Positions 17,512-25,546 of a stretch of DNA of 64,000 bases are shown here, one piece after another. The position numbers and the translations under genes were made by a program. Below the pieces are notes generated by a model. That model made no database searches and was not told the DNA's origin. It saw only the letters and a list, made by a program, of their open reading frames with translations. Position 1 is the stretch's first letter. Every line of letters begins with the position of its first letter. Origin of the DNA: Roseibaca sp. Y0-43 (GTDB lineage: Bacteria > Pseudomonadota > Alphaproteobacteria > Rhodobacterales > Rhodobacteraceae); the NCBI RefSeq assembly GCF_020667835.1, contig NZ_JAFMPR010000006.1, forward strand, positions 1 through 64,000, given 5' to 3'.

Positions 17512-19043
17512 GCGCGCTCCAAGACATCAGTAAGGGTGGTGAAACTGCGCGCGGCTTGCGCGGGGTCGGTGGCCGGAAAATCGTCGCGCCAATGCGCGCC
17601 CCGGCTTTCGCGGCGCGCCAGCGCGCTGGCCGCGATCAGGCGCGCGGTGGCGCACATATTGCCGAAATCGGGGCAATCGGAGTGGGCATGGTCCAGCCGG
17701 TCGATCACGTCCAAGGCCTGTTGCAACCCCGCACCCGTGCGGCGGACGCCGACAAGGTCCGTCATGGTGCGGCGCAGTTCTGCGACCGCATCCGGGTCGG
17801 GCGCTATGCCCAGCCCGGCAAACGCCAAAGCCACCGGGGCCGCATCTGACGGCGCAATCCCGGTGCCGATGTCCTGCGCGCAGGCGCGGGCGAAGACCAG
17901 CGCTTCCAGCACCCCGTTAGAGGCCAGACGGTTCGCGCCGTGCAGCCCTGTGGACGCGGCTTCACCACAGACCCACAAGCCGGACAGTGAACTTCGGCCC
18001 CGCTGGTCCACCGCGACGCCGCCCATGTGGTAATGCGCAGCCGCCGCCACCGGGATGGGTTGCGTGACAGGGTCCAGCCCCGCGCGCATGCAGGCTTCGG
18101 CGACGACCGGAAACTCTGTCACAACCCGCGCGCCCAAGGCCGCGCGCGTATCCAGCGCGGGGCGGTTGCCCGCTTGTGTCTGTGCAAAGACCGCGCGCGC
18201 CACGATGTCGCGCGGCGCGAGTTCCGCCGCCGGGTGCTCGCCGCGCATGAAGCGGGTGCCGTCCGCGTTGACCAGCACCGCCCCGGCCCCGCGCAAGGCC
18301 TCTGTCGCCAAGGGTGCAGGGTCCAGCCCCACATCCATCGCGGTGGGGTGAAACTGCACGAATTCCATATCGGCCATGCGCGCGCCAGCCCGTGCGGCCA
18401 TGCCCATGACCTGCCCGCGAATGCGCGCGGGGTTGGTGGTCAGCGCGTATAGCCCGCCAGAGCCGCCACCGGCGAGCAGCACCGCGGGCGCGCGCAAGTC
18501 AACCGGCGCGCTGACGCCCGCATCCGTGACCTGCGCCAATCGCAGCCCGACAACGCGGTCGCCTTCGGTCAGCAAGCCTTGTGCGATCACACCTTCCATG
18601 ACCTGCACCGAGGGTGTGGCGCGAACGATCGCGATCAGCGTTTCCATGATCTTGCGGCCCGCCTGGTCGCCTTGCACGCGCACCACGCGGGCGGTGGAAT
18701 GCGCGGCCTCATGGTTCATGACAAACCCGCCGTCGCGGTCGCGGTCAAAGGGCGTGCCGCGCTCGGCCAGATCCAGAATATGGTCGCGCGCGGCCTGCGT
18801 GACCATGCGCGCCACCTCCGGGTCGACGGTGCCGGCGCCGGCGCGCATCGTGTCTTCGGCATGGGCCTCTGGCGTGTCGGGGGCGGACATGGCGGCGGCA
18901 ATTCCGCCTTGCGCCCAAGCCGAGGATGCCCCTTCGCCCAAGGTTTCGGGCGAGATGACCAGCACGGGGCGCGGCGCAAGCGACAGGGCGGCGTATAACC
19001 CGCCAAGCCCCGCGCCCACGATCACGATGCGCGATGTGTCCAA
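17508..19043 (-). CDS. nadB: L-aspartate oxidase
   Basis: A 511-residue FAD enzyme that oxidises aspartate to iminoaspartate for quinolinate synthesis. The dinucleotide fold is at the N-terminus (IVIVGAGLGGLYAALSL), followed by SSAWAQGGIAAAM, HSTARVV, the active-site stretch EFVQFHPTAMD, and GEAASTGLHGANRLASN at the FAD site. The frame starts with TTG at 19043, 4 bases after the nadA stop; no ATG or GTG lies between it and the FAD motif, so a TTG start is well supported. Second gene of nadABC. Confidence 0.96.
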   Translation of the reverse strand: MDTSRIVIVGAGLGGLYAALSLAPRPVLVISPETLGEGASSAWAQGGIAAAMSAPDTPEAHAEDTMRAGAGTVDPEVARMVTQAARDHILDLAERGTPFDRDRDGGFVMNHEAAHSTARVVRVQGDQAGRKIMETLIAIVRATPSVQVMEGVIAQGLLTEGDRVVGLRLAQVTDAGVSAPVDLRAPAVLLAGGGSGGLYALTTNPARIRGQVMGMAARAGARMADMEFVQFHPTAMDVGLDPAPLATEALRGAGAVLVNADGTRFMRGEHPAAELAPRDIVARAVFAQTQAGNRPALDTRAALGARVVTEFPVVAEACMRAGLDPVTQPIPVAAAAHYHMGGVAVDQRGRSSLSGLWVCGEAASTGLHGANRLASNGVLEALVFARACAQDIGTGIAPSDAAPVALAFAGLGIAPDPDAVAELRRTMTDLVGVRRTGAGLQQALDVIDRLDHAHSDCPDFGNMCATARLIAASALARRESRGAHWRDDFPATDPAQAARSFTTLTDVLERA

Positions 19044-19047
19044 GCCC

Positions 19048-20094
19048 CTAGCCTTTCGCGCTCAGGTCGATCATGCGCTGTACCGCCAGCCGCGCCTTGT
19101 CGGCCACGTCATCCGGCACGGTGATCTCTGTCGTCATGGAATGCAGAGACCACAGCACCTTTTCCAGCGTGATCTTCTTCATGTAGGGGCACATGTTGCA
19201 TGGCCCGATGAATTCTACCTCCGGGTGCGCATCCGAGATATTCGACGCCATCGAGCATTCGGTGACAAGCATCGCGCGTTCCGGCCGCTCGGCGCTGACA
19301 TAGTCCAGAATGCCCTTGGTCGAGCCGGAGAAATCCGCCTCTGCCACCACGTCGGGCGGGCATTCGGGATGGGCGATGATGCGCGTGCCGGGGTTCCATT
19401 CGCGGAAATCGCGGATGTCCTGCGCGGTATATTGTTCATGCACGATGCACGACCCTTCCCACCAGACGATCCGCTTTTCGGGCACCTCGCGCGCCACGTT
19501 CTGCGCCAAATACTGGTCGGGCGTCATGATGATCGTGTCGGCATCGAGCGCGCGGATGATCTGCGCGGCATTGGCCGAGGTGCAGCAAATATCGCTTGCC
19601 GCCTTCACATCGGCGGTGGTGTTCACGTAGCTGACCACGGGCGCGCCGGGATAGCGCGCGCGCATCTGGGTAATGCCTGCGGGGGTGATCGATTCCGCCA
19701 GCGAGCAGCCCGCCTGCATGTCGGGCATCAGCACGGTTTTCGACGGGTTCAGGATTTTCGACGTCTCTGCCATGAAATGCACGCCGCATTGCACGATCAC
19801 ATCGGCATCGGTCTGGGTTGCGGCAATCGCCAATTGCAGGCTGTCGCCCACCACGTCACCAATGCCGTGGTATATTTCTGGCGTCATATAGTTATGCGCC
19901 AGAATGGTGGCATTGCGTTCGCGCTTCAGGGCGTTGATCGCGGCGACATAGGGCGCATGGATAGCCCAATCAGCAGGCGAAACGACGCGCGCCATGCGGG
20001 CGTATTCGTCCTGCATCTGTGCCGCAAGCTCTGGATTGGGGGCAAGATCGTAAGCCGCGCGCAACGTGTCGCGGATATTGGGCATGTCCAGCAT
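19048..20094 (-). CDS. nadA: Quinolinate synthase
   Basis: A 348-residue [4Fe-4S] enzyme that condenses iminoaspartate with dihydroxyacetone phosphate. The three cluster cysteines are in VQCGVHFMAETSKIL, SDICCTSANA and GPCNMCPYMKK. Also visible are AHNYMTPEI and MPDMQAGCSLA. ATG 20094 has GGAG 8 bases upstream. The frame stays open upstream for 109 codons without similarity, so the longer product is unlikely. First gene of nadABC; it is divergent from the MttB-like gene with a 290-base gap that must hold both promoters. Confidence 0.97.
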   Translation of the reverse strand: MLDMPNIRDTLRAAYDLAPNPELAAQMQDEYARMARVVSPADWAIHAPYVAAINALKRERNATILAHNYMTPEIYHGIGDVVGDSLQLAIAATQTDADVIVQCGVHFMAETSKILNPSKTVLMPDMQAGCSLAESITPAGITQMRARYPGAPVVSYVNTTADVKAASDICCTSANAAQIIRALDADTIIMTPDQYLAQNVAREVPEKRIVWWEGSCIVHEQYTAQDIRDFREWNPGTRIIAHPECPPDVVAEADFSGSTKGILDYVSAERPERAMLVTECSMASNISDAHPEVEFIGPCNMCPYMKKITLEKVLWSLHSMTTEITVPDDVADKARLAVQRMIDLSAKG

Positions 20095-20384
20095 GGCATG
20101 GCTCCTGTCGCTCTGCCCGGGTCCGTTTCGGTCGGGCGGGGGATGCATATGGGGGGTTCCCCCGAACGCACAAGGCATACTCCGCAAAAACCCAGAGCAT
20201 CGGCCCGTTTTATACCGCGCGTTTATGCGCTGCGGGGCGGTCTGTCCAGCAAGCAGGCGCGGCCAAAGTGTCGCTTTGCACCGCGAAGCGCCGCTATTTG
20301 GCCATTGATCCGCAACCCGGCTTTGTAGAAAGGGGCAATATCCCGCCTGACGGTTCAGGCCGGGCCTGTAGGGAGTAGGCAGAT

Positions 20385-21956
20385 ATGGCGGAACCGGCAG
20401 CGGCAAGCGCAGAGGCGGCAACAGGTGGACGGCGCGGGCGCAGCGGCGGCGGTGGCGCGGCCCGGCGGGCAGCGCGCTCTGCCGTCAGTCTGGAGAGCGC
20501 GCGCTATATCGAGCGGAACATCCCCAACCTAGAGGTTCTGAACGAAGAGGCGCTGGCCATCATCGAGGCCAATGCCGAGACCGTTCTGGCCGAGATCGGT
20601 GTCGTCTTTGCCGAGAACCCAGCCGCCTTGGCGCTCTGGCGCGAAGCAGGGGCAGAGATCGACGGCGAGCGCGTGCGCATTCCGCGCGGGCTGGCGCGCA
20701 GACTGTGCGCCACTGCGCCCGCAAGTTTCACCCAGCACGCCCGCAACCCGGCACGTAATGTCGAAATCGGCGGTCGCAACCTGGTGCTGGCCCCGGTGTA
20801 TGGCCCGCCTTTCGTGCGCTCAGCCAATAGCGGGCGACGCTATGCCACGATGGAAGACTTCCGCAATTTCGTGAAGCTGGGCTACATGTCGAAATGGCTG
20901 CACCATTCCGGCGGCACAGTCTGCGAGCCGACGGATGTGGCCGTGAACAAGCGCCATCTGGACATGTTGCAGGCGCATATGACCCTGTCTGACAAGCCCT
21001 ATATGGGGTCCGTGACCGAACCCGTGCGCGCAACAGATTCGGTCGAGATGTCGAAGCTGTTGTTCGGGGCCGATTTCGTCGATCAGAACACGGTGATGAC
21101 CTCGCTCATCAACATCAACAGCCCGCTGACCTTCGATTCGACCATGATGGGCGCTCTGGAGGTGTATGCCCGCGCCAATCAGGCCTGCATCATCTCGCCT
21201 TTCATCGTGGGCGGGGCCATGGCCCCCACGACCGTGGCAGGCACGCTGACGCAGGTCTTGGCCGAGGTGCTGGCGGGTGTCGCCTATAGCCAGTTGGTGC
21301 GTCCCGGCGCGCCGGTCATCATGGGCGCGTTCGTCACCTCGATCGACATGAACAGCGGCGCGCCCACCTTCGGCACGCCCGAAGCCTCGTTGATTACCTA
21401 TGGCGCGGGGCAGTTGGCGCGGCGGCTGGGGCTGCCCTACCGCTCTGGCGGGTCGTTCTGCGGGTCCAAGCTGCCCGATGCACAAGCCGCCTATGAAACC
21501 GCGAACAGCCTGAACATGGCGCTCTTGTCGGGGGTCAACTTCATGCTCCATGCCTGCGGATGGCTGGAAGGCGGGCTTGTGGCGTCTTACGAGAAATTCG
21601 TCATGGATGCCGACCAGTTGGGCGCGCTGCACCATCTGGCCAAGGGCGTGGACATGTCCGCAAACGGTCAGGCCATGGACGCGCTGCGCGAGGTTGGTCC
21701 CGGCGGCCATTTCCTTGGCTGCGCGCATACGCAGGCCAATTTCAAAGACGCGTTCTGGCGGTCGGACCTGCTGGATTACAAACCGTTCGAGACATGGGAA
21801 GAAGAAGGCGCGCGCGATACGCAAACGCTGGCCACAGCCCGGGTGAACAAGCTTTTGGGCGACTACCAGCAGCCCAGCCTGGACCCCGCCGTGAACGAGG
21901 CGCTGGCCGATTACGTCGCGCGCCGCAAAGCGTCAGAGCCGGACGCTTTCGGCTGA
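20385..21956 (+). CDS. MttB-family (trimethylamine methyltransferase superfamily) protein without pyrrolysine codon
   Basis: A 523-residue COG5598 protein. After a low-complexity Ala/Gly/Arg start (GGRRGRSGGGGAARRAAR) it keeps the family TIM-barrel signatures VFAENPAALALWREAG, TQHARNPARNVEIGG, HHSGGTVCEPTDV, INSPLTFDSTMM, SGGSFCGSKLPDAQAAYE and GPGGHFLGCAHTQ. There is no in-frame TAG, so it belongs to the non-pyrrolysine branch, whose tested members (for example MtgB) demethylate glycine betaine or other quaternary amines with a corrinoid protein. No corrinoid partner gene is nearby. GGGAG lies 9 bases before the start. Convergent with the TRAP operon, which may import its substrate; that is inference. 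Confidence 0.85.
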   Translation: MAEPAAASAEAATGGRRGRSGGGGAARRAARSAVSLESARYIERNIPNLEVLNEEALAIIEANAETVLAEIGVVFAENPAALALWREAGAEIDGERVRIPRGLARRLCATAPASFTQHARNPARNVEIGGRNLVLAPVYGPPFVRSANSGRRYATMEDFRNFVKLGYMSKWLHHSGGTVCEPTDVAVNKRHLDMLQAHMTLSDKPYMGSVTEPVRATDSVEMSKLLFGADFVDQNTVMTSLININSPLTFDSTMMGALEVYARANQACIISPFIVGGAMAPTTVAGTLTQVLAEVLAGVAYSQLVRPGAPVIMGAFVTSIDMNSGAPTFGTPEASLITYGAGQLARRLGLPYRSGGSFCGSKLPDAQAAYETANSLNMALLSGVNFMLHACGWLEGGLVASYEKFVMDADQLGALHHLAKGVDMSANGQAMDALREVGPGGHFLGCAHTQANFKDAFWRSDLLDYKPFETWEEEGARDTQTLATARVNKLLGDYQQPSLDPAVNEALADYVARRKASEPDAFG

Positions 21957-21983
21957 ACGCCATCTGCCTACGTTCAAAACGCA

Positions 21984-22011
21984 AAAGGCCGCCCCGTGGG
22001 GCGGCCCTTTT
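21984..22011 (+). terminator. Terminator between the MttB-like gene and the TRAP operon
   Basis: A 9-bp GC stem (GGCCGCCCC / GGGGCGGCC) with a GT loop and a T-run on the + strand (A-run on the other side). It sits between convergent genes, 27 bases after the MttB-like stop and 20 before the permease stop, so it may work in both directions. Confidence 0.8.
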
Positions 22012-22030
22012 CATTGGCGTGATTTAGCGA

Positions 22031-24262
22031 TCAATCCGCCCCGCGCGCCGCGTTCTTCGGCGTCAGGAACCCGCGCTGGACAGCAAATGCCAGCGCCATG
22101 ATGCCCAGACCAATCGCGTCAGACAGCCAGCCGCCTGCGATCATGGCAAGCGCGCCTATGCCGATGACCACGCGCAGATACGGGTTGACCTTGCCGAAGA
22201 GCCACCCCTGCACGGCTGCCGCCAGCAGGTAGACGCCCAGCATCGCCGTGACGAACACATGTGCCACTTCAAACCATGTGCCCTGCATCAGAAGGGCGCT
22301 GTTGTAGAAGAACATGAACGGCACCACGAAGGCGGCAAGCCCCATCTTGAAGGATGTGACCGAGGTCTCGATCGGGTTCGCGCCCGAAATGCCCGCCGCC
22401 GCGTAAGAGGCGAGTGCCACGGGCGGCGTGATGGCCGACAAAACCGCATAGTAGAACACGAAGAAATGCGCGGTCAGCTGCGGAATGCCCAAGTTCACCA
22501 GCCCCGGCGCCACCACCGATGCCGCCACTGCGTAGGCTGCCGTCGTGGGCATCCCCATGCCCAGCAGGATCGCGATGCACATGGCGAAGAACAGCGCCAG
22601 CAATTGCGAGGTGGCCGCCAGACCCAGCAACAGGTTCGAGAAGCGCGCACCCACACCCGTCAGCGAAATGACGCCCACGATGATCCCCGCGCAAGCGCAG
22701 ACCACGATGATCTGGATCGACATCTGCCCCGCGCTCTCAAACGCGCGATAGATCGCTTTCAGGTCCATGCGATAGGGCGTCAGCCAACTGACCACCGCCG
22801 CCGAAATGGTCGCCAAGGTGCCCGCGCGAATGACCGAATAGCCTTGGAACAGGGCCACGATCAGGATGATGATCGGCAGGAACAGGAACACCTTTTTCAG
22901 CATGTCCGGCAGTTTCGGCAGCTCGTCCTTGCGCATCCCGCGCATACCCAGCTTTGCCGCTTCGAAATCGACCATCAGGTAGACACAGGCGAAATACAGC
23001 ACCGCCGGAATGATCGCGGCAATGGCGATTTCCTGATAGGGAATGCCGGTGATCTCTGCCATGATGAAAGCACCCGCGCCCATGATCGGCGGCATGATCT
23101 GCCCGCCGGTCGACGCCGCCGCTTCCACCGCGCCCGCGGTTTTCTTGTGATAGCCCACCTTCTTCATCAGCGGGATGGTCAGCGAGCCCGTCGCCACCAC
23201 ATTGCCCGCGCTGGTGCCGTTAATCATGCCCATCAGGCCCGATGCGAAGATCGACACCTTGGCCGGACCACCGCGTGCGCGCCCAGCCGTCGCGAAGGCG
23301 AAATTCACGAAGTAATCGCCCACTTTCGACGCCGACAGGAACGCCGCGAAGATGATGAACAGGATGATATAGGTCGAGGACACCGCCGTCGTCGGCCCAA
23401 GGATACCGGCATCTGTATAGACCTGGCTAAAGAACCGTTCCCACGAAATGGCGGGCGAGTTCAGGAAGCCGGGCAGGTATTGACCGGTAAAGACATAGAT
23501 CAGGAACACGACAGAGATGATGACCAGCGCCAGACCGGCCACACGCCGCGTCAGTTCCAGGATAAGCAAGGTGCCCGCCAGCGCCGCGATCGAAATCCCG
23601 ATGGGCGCGAAAGGCGTGCCGGTCGAGTTGCGCATGAGCGTGCCGAAGATGACGATCAGGTAGGTCGCGACGGCAATCCCGCAAACCCCCAGCACAAGGT
23701 CCGTGACTGAAAACGCATGGCGCGGCAAACGCTCGACCCAAGACAGGACAATCCCGCCCACTGTGGCCACCATCAGCGGAATGCCGAACAGGTAGATCTC
23801 TCGGAATTTCAGCGTGGCATCCATGCCGTTCCACATGACGCCGCCCTCGATCAGGCTGCCGAACCACGCCGCCACGCCCACCGAAAACAGCGCGGGCAAC
23901 ATCAGCAGCCATGACAGGCCGCGCACCAAGAGGTTCGGGCGCTGCCCCGTTGCTGGCTCGTCAGAGAAGCGGACCGACGCGAACAGCATGAACCCCAGCA
24001 GCAAGGCGCCCGAGACGTGGACGATGCGGAAATTCCACGTCTCCATCGGGAAACGCGGCAAAAGCGGCACGTTTATGCCGGTCAGATCGCGGATCGACAG
24101 ACCGTTCAGCGCCGCCATGTGAAACGCGGCGTAAAGCGCCGAGAGGATACTGGCGGCAATCAGGATCTTGCCATGAAACTGGCGCGCATTGCCGACAACG
24201 GGTTCTTCATCGACCCCTTCGGCAAGCACGGGTGACGTTTGTTCGAGATCTTTGTCTGACAC
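22031..24262 (-). CDS. TRAP transporter fused permease (DctQ-DctM, TAXI type)
   Basis: A 743-residue inner-membrane permease in which the small DctQ and large DctM parts are fused, as in TAXI-type TRAP systems. Many hydrophobic segments are visible. Signature phrases are GLMGMINGTSAGNVVATGSLTIPLMKK, EAAASTGGQIMPPIMGAGAFIMAE and MGMPTTAAYAVAASVVAPGLV. These systems import organic acids or similar solutes using the Na+ or proton gradient. GTG at 24262 (VSDKDLEQTSPV) is preferred; a GTG 20 codons upstream is possible but runs into the hairpin. The gene is downstream of its binding-protein gene. Confidence 0.92.
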   Translation of the reverse strand: MSDKDLEQTSPVLAEGVDEEPVVGNARQFHGKILIAASILSALYAAFHMAALNGLSIRDLTGINVPLLPRFPMETWNFRIVHVSGALLLGFMLFASVRFSDEPATGQRPNLLVRGLSWLLMLPALFSVGVAAWFGSLIEGGVMWNGMDATLKFREIYLFGIPLMVATVGGIVLSWVERLPRHAFSVTDLVLGVCGIAVATYLIVIFGTLMRNSTGTPFAPIGISIAALAGTLLILELTRRVAGLALVIISVVFLIYVFTGQYLPGFLNSPAISWERFFSQVYTDAGILGPTTAVSSTYIILFIIFAAFLSASKVGDYFVNFAFATAGRARGGPAKVSIFASGLMGMINGTSAGNVVATGSLTIPLMKKVGYHKKTAGAVEAAASTGGQIMPPIMGAGAFIMAEITGIPYQEIAIAAIIPAVLYFACVYLMVDFEAAKLGMRGMRKDELPKLPDMLKKVFLFLPIIILIVALFQGYSVIRAGTLATISAAVVSWLTPYRMDLKAIYRAFESAGQMSIQIIVVCACAGIIVGVISLTGVGARFSNLLLGLAATSQLLALFFAMCIAILLGMGMPTTAAYAVAASVVAPGLVNLGIPQLTAHFFVFYYAVLSAITPPVALASYAAAGISGANPIETSVTSFKMGLAAFVVPFMFFYNSALLMQGTWFEVAHVFVTAMLGVYLLAAAVQGWLFGKVNPYLRVVIGIGALAMIAGGWLSDAIGLGIMALAFAVQRGFLTPKNAARGAD

Positions 24263-24310
24263 GGGCGCTACCTGTTGACATGATGCAGGCCTTGGGCGGC
24301 CCAAATACAA

Positions 24311-24343
24311 AGAAAGGGCCACCCCCGCAGGCAGGGATGGCCC
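24311..24343 (-). terminator. Hairpin between TAXI binding protein and permease (partial terminator or mRNA stabiliser)
   Basis: On the minus strand GGGCCATCCC pairs with GGGGGTGGCCC and is followed by TTTCTTTG. It sits just after the binding-protein stop and before the permease start. Such hairpins commonly let the binding protein be made in excess over the permease by partial termination or by protecting the upstream mRNA; that role is inferred. Confidence 0.6.
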
Positions 24344-24357
24344 GATAGATCGGCGAA

Positions 24358-25341
24358 TTAGCCGCCGTAGATCATGTCGGCGGGAATTTCCGCACCGGCA
24401 TTCTCAATGAACCAGCGTGCTGCGCCGGGATGCCACTTCAGGACGTTGTTCTTGTCCCAGTGCTCGGGCAGGGTCTGGGTCGCGGCGCGGTGGATGTTCA
24501 CCATACGCTCGTTATCCGACATCACGACATTGGTCGCCTCATAGACGAAGCTTTCCGGCAGGTCGCAATTTGCGATCGCGAAGTTCCACATCGACACGGA
24601 CCGCGCAGGTGCTTCCAGCGTAGTGTAGGTGTCTGCCGCGATCTCGAAAGCCGAAACCGGGTAGTTCGCGGCGATGGTTGCCTGCTCTTCCTCGGTGAAC
24701 TCGATGATGTTCACGTCGGTCTGAACTTCCAGCTGGCTGACGGCGGGAACGGGCACACCGGCGGCGAAGGCGATCACGTCCAGCAGGCCATCCTGCAACT
24801 GGCCGCCCAGGTCGGACCAACCACCGTTGCGGCGCTCGAAATTCACGCCAAGGGTTTCCAGCATACGCGGGAAATAGGTGTCAGAGGTCGAGCCAGCGGG
24901 GCCGAAGCCGATGCGTGCACCGTCCGGGATTTCCGAGATTGAGGTGATGCCCGAGGAGGACAGCGCCGTGATCGAGAAGGGCGTCTGATACATCGGGAAC
25001 ATGGCACAAGCCTTGTCCATCGCCAGACCCGGTGCAATCGGGTTGGTCCCTGCCAGCGATTCCGCTGCCGGGCCCATCGTGGTCATGCCGAAGGCGGCAT
25101 CGCCGGTGTGGACCAGTGCCATGTTCTGCATGGGGCCACCGGTGACTTCGCCACCGCCGGAAATGCCCAGCTCTTCCGCCACGAGGTTCGCCCAGCCAGA
25201 GCCATAGGCGAAGAACGTGCCGCCCTGGCTTGCCGTGCCAACGGTGAAGCTGGCGGGCCAGTCCGAGCGGTCCTGTGCTTGCGCCATCGACGCGGTCACA
25301 AGGGCAGCAGCGGCCAAGGCCGTGAATTTGGTATAACGCAT
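24358..25341 (-). CDS. TAXI family TRAP transporter solute-binding protein
   Basis: A 327-residue periplasmic protein. A Sec signal peptide (MRYTKFTALAAAALVTASMAQA) is followed by FTVGTASQGGTFFAYGSGWANLV, the TAXI hallmark, then a type II binding-protein fold with GPMQNMALVHTGDAAFGMTT, IGFGPAGSTSDTYFPRMLE and the C-terminal LPEHWDKNNVLKWHPGAARWF. Substrates of TAXI proteins are mostly unknown; glutamate and other carboxylates are examples. ATG 25341 has GGAGG upstream. First gene of the transporter operon; its upstream region carries palindromes and direct repeats. Confidence 0.93.
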   Translation of the reverse strand: MRYTKFTALAAAALVTASMAQAQDRSDWPASFTVGTASQGGTFFAYGSGWANLVAEELGISGGGEVTGGPMQNMALVHTGDAAFGMTTMGPAAESLAGTNPIAPGLAMDKACAMFPMYQTPFSITALSSSGITSISEIPDGARIGFGPAGSTSDTYFPRMLETLGVNFERRNGGWSDLGGQLQDGLLDVIAFAAGVPVPAVSQLEVQTDVNIIEFTEEEQATIAANYPVSAFEIAADTYTTLEAPARSVSMWNFAIANCDLPESFVYEATNVVMSDNERMVNIHRAATQTLPEHWDKNNVLKWHPGAARWFIENAGAEIPADMIYGG

Positions 25342-25420
25342 GAAGATCCTCCCATGGATTTGCGTATTTTCGCCGTGATCCATGGCGCCCCCTCTCTTGG
25401 GCACCAAGGCACGGGGGAAA

Positions 25421-25458
25421 AGGATAGGCCGGGGGCAGCCATTGCAAGCGCGCGCTTG
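25421..25458 (-). promoter_or_regulatory. Candidate promoter and palindrome upstream of the TAXI binding protein
   Basis: A perfect 14-bp palindrome CAAGCGCGCGCTTG (25445-25458) overlaps TTGCAA (25442-25447, a possible -35), which is 15 bases from TATCCT (25421-25426, a possible -10). No convincing GG-N10-GC sigma-54 promoter was found in this gap. The palindrome could be an operator. Confidence 0.35.
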
Positions 25459-25495
25459 GATGATCACGAAGTTAGCGCAATCAAATAAGGTCGAT

Positions 25496-25546
25496 GTGTA
25501 GAATTCTACCCATCACGCGCCCGTCATGTGTCGAATGCTACTCATC
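25496..25546. promoter_or_regulatory. Two direct repeats 32 bp apart, candidate activator sites
   Basis: GTGTAGAATTCTACCCATC (25496-25514) and GTGTCGAATGCTACTCATC (25528-25546) match at 16 of 19 positions and start exactly 32 bases apart, about three turns of the helix. The first contains the perfect palindrome GTAGAATTCTAC (25498-25509). They lie about 155-205 bases upstream of the binding-protein start and run into the end of the regulator gene, a normal place for upstream sites of a DctD/NtrC-type regulator. Confidence 0.5.

Noticed and set aside
20385-21956. Pyrrolysine-type MttB
   Set aside because: No in-frame TAG within the gene; the family member is of the ordinary kind.
25341-25500. 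Sigma-54 promoter before the TAXI binding protein
   Set aside because: No GG-N10-GC pair with adequate flanks; only a weak sigma-70-like pair was found.
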